Origin: Marnyiella aurantia | Lineage (GTDB): Bacteria > Bacteroidota > Bacteroidia > Flavobacteriales > Weeksellaceae | DNA length: 64,000 nt | NCBI RefSeq assembly: GCF_014041915.1 | Contig: NZ_CP059472.1 | Coordinates: 2,480,001 to 2,544,000, forward strand | Direction: 5' to 3' | Shown: positions 1-8,200 of the stretch, in pieces | How positions within the stretch are numbered: the first letter of the stretch is position 1 | Layout of the letters: each line of letters opens with the position of its first letter | Program-made: the position numbers and the translations under genes | The notes under the pieces: model-generated | Seen by the model: the letters and a program-made list of their open reading frames with translations, nothing else | Databases searched by the model: none | Told to the model about the DNA's origin: nothing

Positions 1-354
<354 letters not shown>

Positions 355-373
355 GTTCTCACCACAAATTACA

Positions 374-406
374 GAGGGTCTTCATTTATGGAGGCCCTTT
401 TATTTT
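374..406 (+). terminator. Rho-independent terminator after hemB
   Basis: An 8-bp stem (GGGTCTTC pairing with GGAGGCCC, two G-T wobbles) with a 6-base loop is followed by TTTTATTTTT. It lies just after the hemB stop and before a long gene-free stretch. Confidence 0.65.
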
Positions 407-1082
407 TAAGAAAGGTCGTAATCTTTGCCTTTTGTAAATTTTTACATGAAAACCCAGTATCCATCATCTAGAAAACAGCCTCTTTCTCATTCCGCAGGAA
501 TCTCAAAAGTCTGAATATTTATTTTATAAATCCCGATGTCGTGGATTTTAACCGTGCTTTTTATGCTTAAATTTTTTTAATCTGCGCTCATTAGTGTAAT
601 CTGCGGGCTTACCTCTCGCACGGATTTCACTGATCTTCACAGAAACATTATTAGTTATGCTTAAATATTTTTAATCTGTGCTCATCAGTGTAATCTGTGA
701 GCATATTATGATGCGTTGAATAAATCCAAAATCCAAAATCCAAAATCTGACGTCTTGCGGATTGGCTCTTGCTTCTATTTAAACCACGGCGGGCACGGAG
801 GTTTTATACTTCATTTTTGAATAAATCTAACATCTGAAATCTGATGTCTGAAATCTAAATACTTTTAACCACAAAGTTCACAAAGGTTCTCACAAAGTGC
901 ACGGAGAGAAGGTTCATATTTTAATGTTGAGCAAATCTAAAATCCAAAATTTAAAATCCAAAATTCAAAATCTGAATAAATTGTTCGCTTTTTACCCCAA
1001 CATCAGCCCGTTTAAAGTTAATTGCACGAAACAGAAAACGGGGAGTGTATTGTAATAATCTGTCCAAATTGAAAAATTAAAC
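407..1082. repeat. Gene-free region with degenerate direct repeats
   Basis: About 680 bases without a credible gene on either strand. Two diverged direct copies of a roughly 46-base unit (561-606 and 655-700, both reading TTATGCTTAAAT... then ...GTGTAATCTG) are about 94 bases apart. Further on there are runs of the 7-mer AAATCCA and relatives (722-750, 820-860, 928-980) and a block at 781-804 that recurs inverted at 54753-54776. The same word family (AAATCTGAAATCC and similar) occurs at 54525-54810 and just before purL at 32818-32850. The unit spacing is irregular, so this is not a CRISPR. It looks like low-complexity, actively duplicating intergenic sequence; no promoter for a neighbouring gene was identified in it. 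Confidence 0.6.
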
Positions 1083-1412
1083 TTAGAACCAGGGTTTGCG
1101 TCCCTGAACATACGTGCGGTCAAACTGTTCGTCACTCATCGTCAGGTAAATGACACCTTCAATAAGAGGTACGATAAAAACTACAGGATAGAAGGCACTT
1201 CCAATCCCGCAGGTAATGATGGTGAGCAGCGGCAGGATAATGAGCGTGGAAAGCAAGAGCGTAATACCTTCACTGGTATAGCCAAGGTAGAACTTGTGGA
1301 TGCCCAAAGCACCCAAAATAATGGCGAAAATCCCTGTGGCCAGTTTCTTTTCGGAGCGGTAATTGGAATTTCTGTTTTGTGGATCGGGATTATTGTAGCC
1401 GTAGGTTTCCAT
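1083..1412 (-). CDS. TM2 domain-containing membrane protein
   Basis: A 109-residue protein with two hydrophobic helices (about residues 25-45 and 50-85). The first helix carries the TM2-type pattern GIFAIILGALGIHKFYLGYT: a helix ending in H-K-F-Y-L-G before a short turn and the second membrane span. TM2 proteins are small inner-membrane proteins of unclear biochemical role, widespread in bacteria. The N-terminus (about 22 residues) is polar and rich in Asn, without a signal peptide. It stands alone on the minus strand, divergent from lptB, with about 120 bases between the start codons. The family call is firm; the function is unknown. Confidence 0.8.
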   Translation of the reverse strand: METYGYNNPDPQNRNSNYRSEKKLATGIFAIILGALGIHKFYLGYTSEGITLLLSTLIILPLLTIITCGIGSAFYPVVFIVPLIEGVIYLTMSDEQFDRTYVQGRKPWF

Positions 1413-1522
1413 GTTTTTTTATTTAAAATTAATAATAATATTGAAATTCTGCATAAATATTTAAGAGTTGTGCCGATATATTCAAATATTTGAGCTTACC
1501 GAGGTCGTGCACCATTTTTATT

Positions 1523-1530
1523 TATATTTG
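1523..1530 (+). promoter_or_regulatory. -7 promoter element (TATATTTG) for lptB
   Basis: TATATTTG matches the Bacteroidota -7 consensus TAnnTTTG. It ends four bases before the ATG at 1535, so the transcript would start at or next to the start codon (leaderless geometry). No convincing -33 TTTG is seen at the usual distance. Confidence 0.5.
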
Positions 1531-1534
1531 CTGC

Positions 1535-2596
1535 ATGATTTTAAGGGGCGAAAATTTAATTAAGGAGTACGGACCGAAAAAAGTGGTGAAAGGCGTTTCT
1601 GTACAGGTTTCACAGGGCGAAATTGTAGGGCTTCTGGGTCCCAATGGCGCCGGAAAAACAACTTCTTTCTATATGATCGTTGGTCTTGTAAAACCGACCT
1701 CCGGAAAAATCTACCTGGACGATAAGGAAATTACTTCGGATGCCATGTACCGCCGCGCCCAGAAGGGAATTGGCTATCTGGCGCAGGAAGCATCGGTATT
1801 CCGCAAGCTTTCTGTGGAGGAAAATATCTTAGGAGTTCTTCAGCTTACCAAGCTTTCCAAAAGGGAACAGCAGATGAAGTGCGACGAACTTATTGAAGAA
1901 TTCTCACTTCAGCATGTACGCAAAAACCGCGGCGACCTGCTTTCGGGTGGTGAAAGACGGCGTACCGAAATTGCCCGCTGTCTGGCTACAAGCCCTAACT
2001 TTATTCTTTTGGATGAACCTTTTGCCGGCGTAGACCCCATCGCTGTGGAAGATATCCAGAAAATCGTGCGCAGCCTTGTGGACAAGAACATCGGTATCCT
2101 GATTACCGATCACAACGTGCAGCAAACGCTTGCCATCACGCATAAAACCTATATTATGTTTGAAGGTAAAATCCTGAAGGAAGGCTTGCCTCACGATCTG
2201 GCCAATGATCCTTTGGTTCGCGAAGCTTATTTGGGCGAAAACTTTGTGTATCAGGATATTCTGAACAAAGAACAGACGAAATCTTATGTGTACAATATCT
2301 GGGCAGGAAATTTCGACTCCAAAAATCAGTTCCGCGATTATGTGGACGCGAATTTTTCCGGACTTGATAATCTGAGGTTAATGTATGGATTTGAGGATAT
2401 GAGTTTTGCGTCGCTGGCCAATTCAGAAATTGAGCACATATTCAATAATGTGGTAGATAAAAATGCGAACAATTCCTTCCTCTTTCAGAAGAAAGAGCTT
2501 ACAAGCCGCTATTCGCTGGAAATGGCAGAAGCCGAGTCAACCGCGGCCAGCCGTCCGGAACTGCACTATCTGACGAGCTACACCTACAAGAGCTAA
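1535..2596 (+). CDS. lptB: LptB-like lipopolysaccharide export ATPase with an extra C-terminal domain
   Basis: The ATP-hydrolysing subunit of the LptBFG exporter, which extracts LPS from the inner membrane for transport to the outer membrane. The protein has 353 residues; the ATPase part fills residues 1-240. Visible motifs: Walker A GPNGAGKTT (35-43), Q-loop around Gln84, signature LSGGE (136-140), Walker B ILLDEP (157-162) and H-loop His193. The arrangement ERRRTEIARCLA after the signature is typical of LptB. The start at 1535 is chosen because the family begins MxLRxENLxKxY here and the upstream 15 codons look non-coding. Odd: LptB usually ends near residue 240, but here about 113 more residues follow, with the motif YNIWAGNFDSKNQFRDYV, which resembles the N-terminal block of Imm22/DUF4284 immunity-type proteins. 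The ATPase call is firm; the tail's identity is a guess. Confidence 0.9.
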   Translation: MILRGENLIKEYGPKKVVKGVSVQVSQGEIVGLLGPNGAGKTTSFYMIVGLVKPTSGKIYLDDKEITSDAMYRRAQKGIGYLAQEASVFRKLSVEENILGVLQLTKLSKREQQMKCDELIEEFSLQHVRKNRGDLLSGGERRRTEIARCLATSPNFILLDEPFAGVDPIAVEDIQKIVRSLVDKNIGILITDHNVQQTLAITHKTYIMFEGKILKEGLPHDLANDPLVREAYLGENFVYQDILNKEQTKSYVYNIWAGNFDSKNQFRDYVDANFSGLDNLRLMYGFEDMSFASLANSEIEHIFNNVVDKNANNSFLFQKKELTSRYSLEMAEAESTAASRPELHYLTSYTYKS

Positions 2597-2662
2597 TCCT
2601 TTTTTGGTCGAATTTTTGTTTACTTCAGGTTTTGGAATTTTCTGAAACCTTTTTTGATATTT

Positions 2663-4474
2663 ATGCCGAAACCTTTCGCCCGCACTACTAACCTGATCAG
2701 CATTTATAAACAGCTGCGCCCTTTTATTTCGCCGTACCGCTACATGATTTACGGTACACTCTTCCTTACCTTCCTTGGTGCTCTTGCGGCGCAGGTAAAC
2801 CCTCTGGTACTGAAATACACGGTGGACGAGGTAACTGAACTGGTGAATCTGCCCGACCCGATGAGTGAGGGTATCCATGTGTTGGTGGTTATAACGGCCA
2901 TACTGCTGGGTAAGGAACTTGCAAATATCTTCATCCAGTTTGGCCAGAAATTCTATGGTGAAAAAATCAGAATCAGTGTAAGTTCTGTTCTTGCCCAAAC
3001 AGCGATTGACAAGATCCTGCGTTACCGCATTGCCTATTTTAACGATGAAAATCACGAGACAGGAAAACTGCAGACCCGCATAGACCGCGGAATTGAAAGT
3101 CTGACCAAGCTGGTGCAGAATTTTTTCATCGACATACTGCCATTGTTTTCCAACGCGATTATTGCCCTCATCATCATGTATATGCAGAATGTATATGTGG
3201 GTTTGGTCTCAACGGTGGTGGTTCCCATTTATTTTTATGTGAGTTCACTTCAGGCCAGAAGGCTTTCGGGGGTGCGCCGTACGCTCCGAAATCAGCGCGA
3301 ACAGAAAACATCAGGCTTGCTTAATCTGATAGGGTCCATTATGGTGATCAAAAGTTTTGTGCGCGAAAAATTTGAAGGTAAGAAACAGTACGACCTTCAG
3401 ATGCAGCTTATGGACAGCCAGCTCTACACGCGCCGCACCAGCTTCATTTATGACGGCCTGAAGACTTTTATTGAGCAGTTTGGTGTCGTGCTCATCATCC
3501 TGCTTACTGTTTATCTGGTGCTGGACCAGCAAATGACCATTGGTGCTATCATGCTTCATATTATGCTTTTCAATAATGTTTCGTCACCCATACGTCAGCT
3601 GCACCGGATTTATGATGATATGAATGATGCCTTCATCTATGCCGAAGGTTATTTTGATATTTTAAATGCTGATGAAGAGACCGAACCCAACGGAACTGTA
3701 GTCGACAGTAATATAAAAGGTACTTTTGAACTTAAAAACGTAGATTTCAGCTATCCCAACGGCACAAAGGCACTGAATAATGTCTCCATGCGTATTGAAA
3801 ACGGCAAAACTACCGCCCTGGTGGGGTTAAGCGGTGCCGGGAAATCCACAGTAATTAATCTGCTTTGTAAGTTTTACCTTCCCGACGAAGGTAATATTAC
3901 GCTCGATGGCATCGACCTTAATCAGTATGAAAATTCATTTCTTCGCGGCGATATTGGTCTGGTGCTGCAGCGAAACCACATTTTCCAGGGAAGTATTGAA
4001 GATAACATCCGCTATGGAAATATGGATGCCAATTTTGAAGAGATTGAAACGGCTGCCAGAAAAGCTTATCTGCATGACCAGATTATGGATTTGCCGCAAG
4101 GCTATCAGCATGATGCTACTCAACTTTCCGGTGGGCAGCAGCAGCGCATCGCGATTGCCCGACTTTTCCTGAAGGATCCCCCCATTATTTTTCTGGACGA
4201 ACCTACTGCAAGTCTGGACGCCATTGCCACAGAACAGATCAAAAACTCACTGGATGCCATAAAAGAGGGCAGGACCGTAATCATTATTTCCCACTCACTC
4301 TCGCAGATTCTGGACAGTGATATGATTTATGTGATGAAAAAGGGCCATGTGGTTGAAAACGGCACCCATGACCAGCTCGTAGATATGAACGGAACCTACC
4401 GCGAGATTTTTGACGCGTCGGCCCGCAGCCTGAATCTTGATAAACTGGTAAGTTCCTACCGCGATAACCAATAA
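2663..4474 (+). CDS. ABC transporter, fused permease and ATPase (MsbA/lipid-exporter type)
   Basis: A 603-residue half-transporter that would work as a homodimer in the inner membrane. The N-terminal half (to about residue 320) is a six-helix exporter membrane domain; the C-terminal half is an ATPase with Walker A GLSGAGKST, Q-loop VLQRNH, signature LSGGQQQR, Walker B IIFLDEPTASLD and H-loop HSL. This order matches MsbA, LmrA and related lipid or drug exporters. It follows lptB by 66 bases, which suggests, but does not prove, a lipid or LPS-core flippase role. The ATG at 2663 is preferred over a TTG three codons earlier. The substrate cannot be read from sequence. Confidence 0.85.
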   Translation: MPKPFARTTNLISIYKQLRPFISPYRYMIYGTLFLTFLGALAAQVNPLVLKYTVDEVTELVNLPDPMSEGIHVLVVITAILLGKELANIFIQFGQKFYGEKIRISVSSVLAQTAIDKILRYRIAYFNDENHETGKLQTRIDRGIESLTKLVQNFFIDILPLFSNAIIALIIMYMQNVYVGLVSTVVVPIYFYVSSLQARRLSGVRRTLRNQREQKTSGLLNLIGSIMVIKSFVREKFEGKKQYDLQMQLMDSQLYTRRTSFIYDGLKTFIEQFGVVLIILLTVYLVLDQQMTIGAIMLHIMLFNNVSSPIRQLHRIYDDMNDAFIYAEGYFDILNADEETEPNGTVVDSNIKGTFELKNVDFSYPNGTKALNNVSMRIENGKTTALVGLSGAGKSTVINLLCKFYLPDEGNITLDGIDLNQYENSFLRGDIGLVLQRNHIFQGSIEDNIRYGNMDANFEEIETAARKAYLHDQIMDLPQGYQHDATQLSGGQQQRIAIARLFLKDPPIIFLDEPTASLDAIATEQIKNSLDAIKEGRTVIIISHSLSQILDSDMIYVMKKGHVVENGTHDQLVDMNGTYREIFDASARSLNLDKLVSSYRDNQ

Positions 4475-4502
4475 AAGCACTAATTTTACGTTTAATCCGA
4501 AT

Positions 4503-5087
4503 ATGAAAATATTTAATACTAAAGTGGTTCTGGCTGCAGGTGCGATGTTGCTGTTTTCCTGTCAGAAAATTGAGGAAAGTGTAACAACTATTGTGACCGA
4601 TACCAAAGACCAGGTTCAGCAAAAGGCCATGGAAACTGTGCAACAAACCATCACCGAGCAGGTGAGCAGGGTAGTGAAGGCCGAGGATGTGGCTTTCGAT
4701 AGCATTTTTACGGCGGCTAATGACCTTAAGCTTAGTCAGGTAACCGGCAAAAGGATTGTAACGCCCAATGGCTCGCCTTATTATGTCTTTAAGTATAAAG
4801 CTCCGGAAAAGGAACTGCTGTTACAGTCGCTTACAGAACAGCCGACCACCGATGAAAGCCGTTCTGCTAAAGAATATAAGAAGGTGGACGGCTCGTCCAT
4901 CATCGAGAAAATTGCTTTCGTTGAGAAGTTTATCCCAGGCGATCTTGTTAATGTTTCGTTCCTAAACGAACTCAGGACCGATAAAACAATTGAATATTAT
5001 AAAATAAGCCGTTTTCCAAACTCCAGCACCGTCATTTATCATCCTAAGGACCAGACGGTATGGCATTTCGTGGAGGTAGTGAAATAG
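4503..5087 (+). CDS. Putative lipoprotein, function unknown
   Basis: A 194-residue protein with an N-terminal lipoprotein signal (hydrophobic stretch then LLFSC, the Cys at about residue 20) followed by an amphipathic, Gln/Val/Thr-rich segment likely to be helical (about 21-60) and then a soluble domain of about 130 residues. I recognise no catalytic motif. It starts 28 bases after the ABC exporter gene on the same strand and 42 bases before the cobalamin adenosyltransferase, so it may be co-transcribed with the exporter. It is expected to be anchored in the envelope. Confidence 0.7.
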   Translation: MKIFNTKVVLAAGAMLLFSCQKIEESVTTIVTDTKDQVQQKAMETVQQTITEQVSRVVKAEDVAFDSIFTAANDLKLSQVTGKRIVTPNGSPYYVFKYKAPEKELLLQSLTEQPTTDESRSAKEYKKVDGSSIIEKIAFVEKFIPGDLVNVSFLNELRTDKTIEYYKISRFPNSSTVIYHPKDQTVWHFVEVVK

Positions 5088-5118
5088 CCTTTCAACTTAA
5101 AATTTCCATTTTAAAACT

Positions 5119-5126
5119 TATCTTTG
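5119..5126 (+). promoter_or_regulatory. -7 promoter element (TATCTTTG) for the cobalamin adenosyltransferase gene
   Basis: TATCTTTG fits TAnnTTTG and ends three bases before the ATG at 5130, the same leaderless-like geometry as at lptB, dacB and dgt. No -33 TTTG at the right distance was found. Confidence 0.45.
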
Positions 5127-5129
5127 GGT

Positions 5130-5705
5130 ATGAAAATTTATACCAAGACCGGCGACAAAGGTGAAACCTCGCTTTACGGCGGCACCCGCGTTTCCAAAGC
5201 TTCAGCCCGGGTTGAATCCTATGGCACCATTGACGAACTGAACTCATTTATCGGTTTTGCCAAAGCTGAAATAAATGACGAACGCATCCTGAACCAGCTT
5301 AAGAAAATACAGTTTGACCTTTTTACAGTAGGTTCAGAATCTGCTACGCCAACGGATAAACTGATGCTTGCTAACGGTAAGTCGCGCCTGTCACTGATGA
5401 TTTCAGAAACGGAAATAGAGGAGCTGGAGCAGTGGATGGATGAATTTGAAGCTACTCTGGAACCATTACAATACTTTATTCTTCCGGGTGGTGGTAAAGG
5501 CGCCACATCGCTGCATATATGCCGCACAGTTTGCCGACGTGCCGAGCGCAGTCTGGTGTTTCTGAATGGGCACGAAGAAGTTCGGCCAGAACTGATTAAA
5601 TATCTGAACCGTCTTTCAGATTATCTGTTTGTTTTGGCAAGATATGTCTCCAAAATTCATGGCGAACAGGAAGAATACTGGAACCCCAACGACCGCGGAC
5701 AATAA
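5130..5705 (+). CDS. Cob(I)alamin adenosyltransferase, PduO type
   Basis: Transfers the 5'-deoxyadenosyl group from ATP to cob(I)alamin, giving adenosylcobalamin. The 191-residue protein begins with the family hallmark MKIYTKTGDKGETSLYGG (ATP-binding N-terminus) and has the later blocks ESYGTIDELNSFIGFA, FILPGGGKGATSLHICRTVCRRAER and LNRLSDYLFVLARY, typical of the trimeric PduO/MMAB fold. The ATG at 5130 is used; a TTG two codons upstream is not needed. The stop TAA is followed at once by the ATG of thiamine diphosphokinase, implying translational coupling. The likely consumer of the cofactor in this window is the methylmalonyl-CoA mutase subunit at 59809. Confidence 0.92.
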   Translation: MKIYTKTGDKGETSLYGGTRVSKASARVESYGTIDELNSFIGFAKAEINDERILNQLKKIQFDLFTVGSESATPTDKLMLANGKSRLSLMISETEIEELEQWMDEFEATLEPLQYFILPGGGKGATSLHICRTVCRRAERSLVFLNGHEEVRPELIKYLNRLSDYLFVLARYVSKIHGEQEEYWNPNDRGQ

Positions 5706-6356
5706 ATGAAGCAAGCTCTTCTGTTTATCAATGGTGTCCCACCCAACCAATTGCCGGAAACTGACGGATACCAAATGGTGGCCTGTTCGGACGGTGCCTT
5801 TCGATACCTGAAGGAAAAGGGTTATCCGTTGGACCAACTGGATTTTATTTCCGGTGATTTCGACAGCCATAACGGTTCGGACGAGGATATTTACAGTCAG
5901 AGATTCATCTATACACCGGATCAGGACAAAACCGATTTTCAGAAATCGCTGGAGATTCTGCTGGAACGCGGAATTCAAAAAGTTGATGTATACGGCGGAA
6001 GCGGAGGCGAAATGGATCATTTTCTCGGGAATCTGCACGTTGCCTATTTGTTCAAAAGCAAATTGAAAATCACTTTCTATGATGAATTTGCCTGTTACTT
6101 TTTCGCAGAAGAGCACACAGTACTGAACGATGTAAAAAACAGGATGGTGTCGCTTTATCCTTATCCCGAGGCGGCCCAAATCACTACAAAAGGCTTAAAG
6201 TGGCCTCTCTCTGGCGAAACTCTAAATATGACAGACCGGATCGGAACACGAAATCTGGCACTTGAAGATTCCGTTGTGATTAATTTTGAGAGGGGTGCGC
6301 TCGTACTATTCGTGGGACTGGCAACCGGCGATGCGAACGGCAGTGCTGAGGGATAA
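5706..6356 (+). CDS. Thiamine diphosphokinase (thiamine pyrophosphokinase)
   Basis: Converts thiamine and ATP to thiamine diphosphate and AMP in the cytoplasm. The 216-residue protein shows the N-terminal domain motifs CSDGAFRYL and ISGDFDSH, the DQDKTDFQKSLE block that binds metal and ATP, and YGGSGGEMDHFLGNL, followed by a beta-rich C-terminal domain that binds thiamine. Its start codon abuts the stop of the adenosyltransferase gene, so the two cofactor genes are almost certainly translated from one mRNA. No TPP riboswitch is visible upstream. Confidence 0.9.
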   Translation: MKQALLFINGVPPNQLPETDGYQMVACSDGAFRYLKEKGYPLDQLDFISGDFDSHNGSDEDIYSQRFIYTPDQDKTDFQKSLEILLERGIQKVDVYGGSGGEMDHFLGNLHVAYLFKSKLKITFYDEFACYFFAEEHTVLNDVKNRMVSLYPYPEAAQITTKGLKWPLSGETLNMTDRIGTRNLALEDSVVINFERGALVLFVGLATGDANGSAEG

Positions 6357-6432
6357 CTGAGTCGATTGTTCTTTAAAATCAACTTTTTTTACCACATTTG
6401 CATTTTGTAATTACTTAAACCGAAAGCTTATA

Positions 6433-7824
6433 ATGAAAATTAAATATTCAGAACTTATTGACCAAACCCTGTATTTCCCTACTGAAGAATTCAATGTGGT
6501 TGAAAACAGTCTGCAGTTTCACGATATTCCGCTGATGGATATTGTAGAAGAGTTTGGTACTCCGCTGAAATTTAATTATTTGCCGAAAATTTCCACAAAT
6601 ATCCAGCGCGCAAAAGGTTGGTTTAAGGAGGCCATTGAGAAGCACGATTACAAAAAAGGGTATACCTACTGCTACTGCACCAAATCCAGCCAGTTTGCTT
6701 TTGTCCTGGAAGAAGCTCTTAAAAATGACATTTCCCTGGAAACATCATCAGCCTACGATATGGATATTATCCGTTCACTTTATAATAAAGGGAATTATGG
6801 CAAGGATGTGGAGGTTATCTGCAATGGATTTAAAACCGATGATTATCTGGCAAAGATTTCCGATCTCATCAATAACGGTTTCCAGAACATCATTCCAATC
6901 CTGGATAATTACCGCGAACTTGACAAGCTTACCGAAAGTATCGATACCACCTTTAACATAGGCATCCGTATCGCTTCGGAAGAGGAACCTAAGTTCGAGT
7001 TTTATACCTCCAGACTGGGAATAGGCTACAAGGACATCATTCCGTATTACAGTCAGAAAATTGCCGAACATCCCAATGCCAGGCTCAAGATGCTTCACTT
7101 TTTCATTAATACCGGTATCAAGGATACCGCATATTACTGGAATGAACTCTATAAATGTCTGCGTGTATATGCCAGGCTGAAGAAGATTGCGCCGGAAGTG
7201 GACTCACTGAACATCGGCGGTGGTTTCCCTATTAAAACCTCCCTCAACTTCGATTATGATTACCAGTACATGGTAAACGAGATCGTATCGCAGATCAAGA
7301 AATTCTGTGAAGAAGAGGGTGTGGAAGAGCCGAATATCTATACCGAATTCGGATCATTCACCGTGGGTGAAAGCGGTGGCCATCTTTATAAAGTGATTTC
7401 GCAGAAAAGGCAGAATGACAGGGAAAAATGGAATATGATTGATTCCAGTTTTATGACCACATTGCCGGATACCTGGGCTATTTCACGTAAATTTATCATG
7501 CTGCCGCTGAACCGTTGGGACGATACCTATGAGCGTGTATTCCTGGGTGGACTTACGTGTGATTCAGACGATTACTATAACTCCGAGCAGCATACTAATG
7601 CCATTTACCTGCCGGTTTTCAGTGAGACCAAGCCCATGTACATTGGATTTTTCCACACCGGGGCTTATCAGGAAACCATTGGGGGTTACGGCGGCGTTCA
7701 CCACTGTCTGATGCCACAGCCTAAGCATATACTGATCAATAAGGATGAAGACGGAAACTTCACTTACGAGGTTTTCCGCGAGGAACAGAAGCCCGAGGAG
7801 GTGCTGAAACTTTTAGGATATTAA
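6433..7824 (+). CDS. speA: Biosynthetic arginine decarboxylase (PLP fold III)
   Basis: Decarboxylates arginine to agmatine, the first step of the agmatine route to polyamines. The protein has 463 residues, shorter than the roughly 630-660 of the proteobacterial SpeA but normal for the Bacteroidota form. The PLP lysine lies in YCYCTKSSQFAFV (Lys about residue 78); LNIGGGFP and the C-terminal GGLTCDSDDYY supply phosphate-binding and active-site residues of the alanine-racemase/ornithine-decarboxylase fold. It is followed by a clear terminator. Its pathway partner, agmatinase, lies 3.2 kb downstream on the same strand with accessory genes between. Confidence 0.88.
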   Translation: MKIKYSELIDQTLYFPTEEFNVVENSLQFHDIPLMDIVEEFGTPLKFNYLPKISTNIQRAKGWFKEAIEKHDYKKGYTYCYCTKSSQFAFVLEEALKNDISLETSSAYDMDIIRSLYNKGNYGKDVEVICNGFKTDDYLAKISDLINNGFQNIIPILDNYRELDKLTESIDTTFNIGIRIASEEEPKFEFYTSRLGIGYKDIIPYYSQKIAEHPNARLKMLHFFINTGIKDTAYYWNELYKCLRVYARLKKIAPEVDSLNIGGGFPIKTSLNFDYDYQYMVNEIVSQIKKFCEEEGVEEPNIYTEFGSFTVGESGGHLYKVISQKRQNDREKWNMIDSSFMTTLPDTWAISRKFIMLPLNRWDDTYERVFLGGLTCDSDDYYNSEQHTNAIYLPVFSETKPMYIGFFHTGAYQETIGGYGGVHHCLMPQPKHILINKDEDGNFTYEVFREEQKPEEVLKLLGY

Positions 7825-7830
7825 AATAAG

Positions 7831-7855
7831 GAGCAACACGTGAGTTGCTCTTTTT
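7831..7855 (+). terminator. Rho-independent terminator after speA
   Basis: Perfect 7-bp stem GAGCAAC / GTTGCTC, loop ACGTGA, followed by TTTTT, seven bases after the speA stop codon. Confidence 0.85.
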
Positions 7856-7870
7856 CATTTGTGATCCCGC

Positions 7871-7952
7871 TTTACGCTGCAATCTTTTAATATTTGGGTT
7901 GCGGCGGCTTCGCCGCCGTAACCCAAATATTAAAAGGATTTCCACTGCAATC
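7871..7952. repeat. REP-like element: 53-base hairpin flanked by 14-base direct repeats
   Basis: Bases 7884-7908 and 7912-7936 are 25-base inverted arms around a TTC loop; they pair fully except for one G-T wobble. The inner part is pure GC (GCGGCGGC / GCCGCC) and the outer part AT-rich. Two 14-base direct repeats flank the hairpin: TTTACGCTGCAATC at 7871-7884 and TTTCCACTGCAATC at 7939-7952 (2 mismatches). The composite looks like a repetitive extragenic palindrome or a small non-autonomous element. It is not needed as a terminator because speA already has one. Open frames across it exist only because palindromes read similarly on both strands. Confidence 0.75.
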
Positions 7953-8200
7953 GGGGCTAAGATCCGGAGTTTACCTTCTCTGACGGAGGAATTAATCGGT
8001 ACTTTGATAATCTTCAATTTATCAGTAATTTGAGCCAAGATAATGTCATTCCTCAGGTATTCAACCGCACCGCGCTGTTAATAATGGTTTCAGTGAAACG
8101 ACAATTGAAAACTTAGTTCAAAGACATTATAGGCTGGTTCTGTTTGTGTAATTAATCTTATATTCGTCATCACCGGTTTAGATTTATTAATAAACTCCTT

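Noticed and set aside
722-980. Short repeated words that could suggest a CRISPR array
   Set aside because: The words (AAATCCA and relatives) are 7-10 bases, irregular and directly abutting, with no constant spacer length and no cas genes.
5088-5129. Cobalamin riboswitch before the adenosyltransferase gene
   Set aside because: Only 42 bases separate it from the previous gene, far too short for a B12 riboswitch.
7760-8038. Minus-strand open frame across the long hairpin
   Set aside because: It overlaps the speA 3' end and terminator and is open mainly because the palindrome lacks stops; the translation is Arg-rich and low in complexity.
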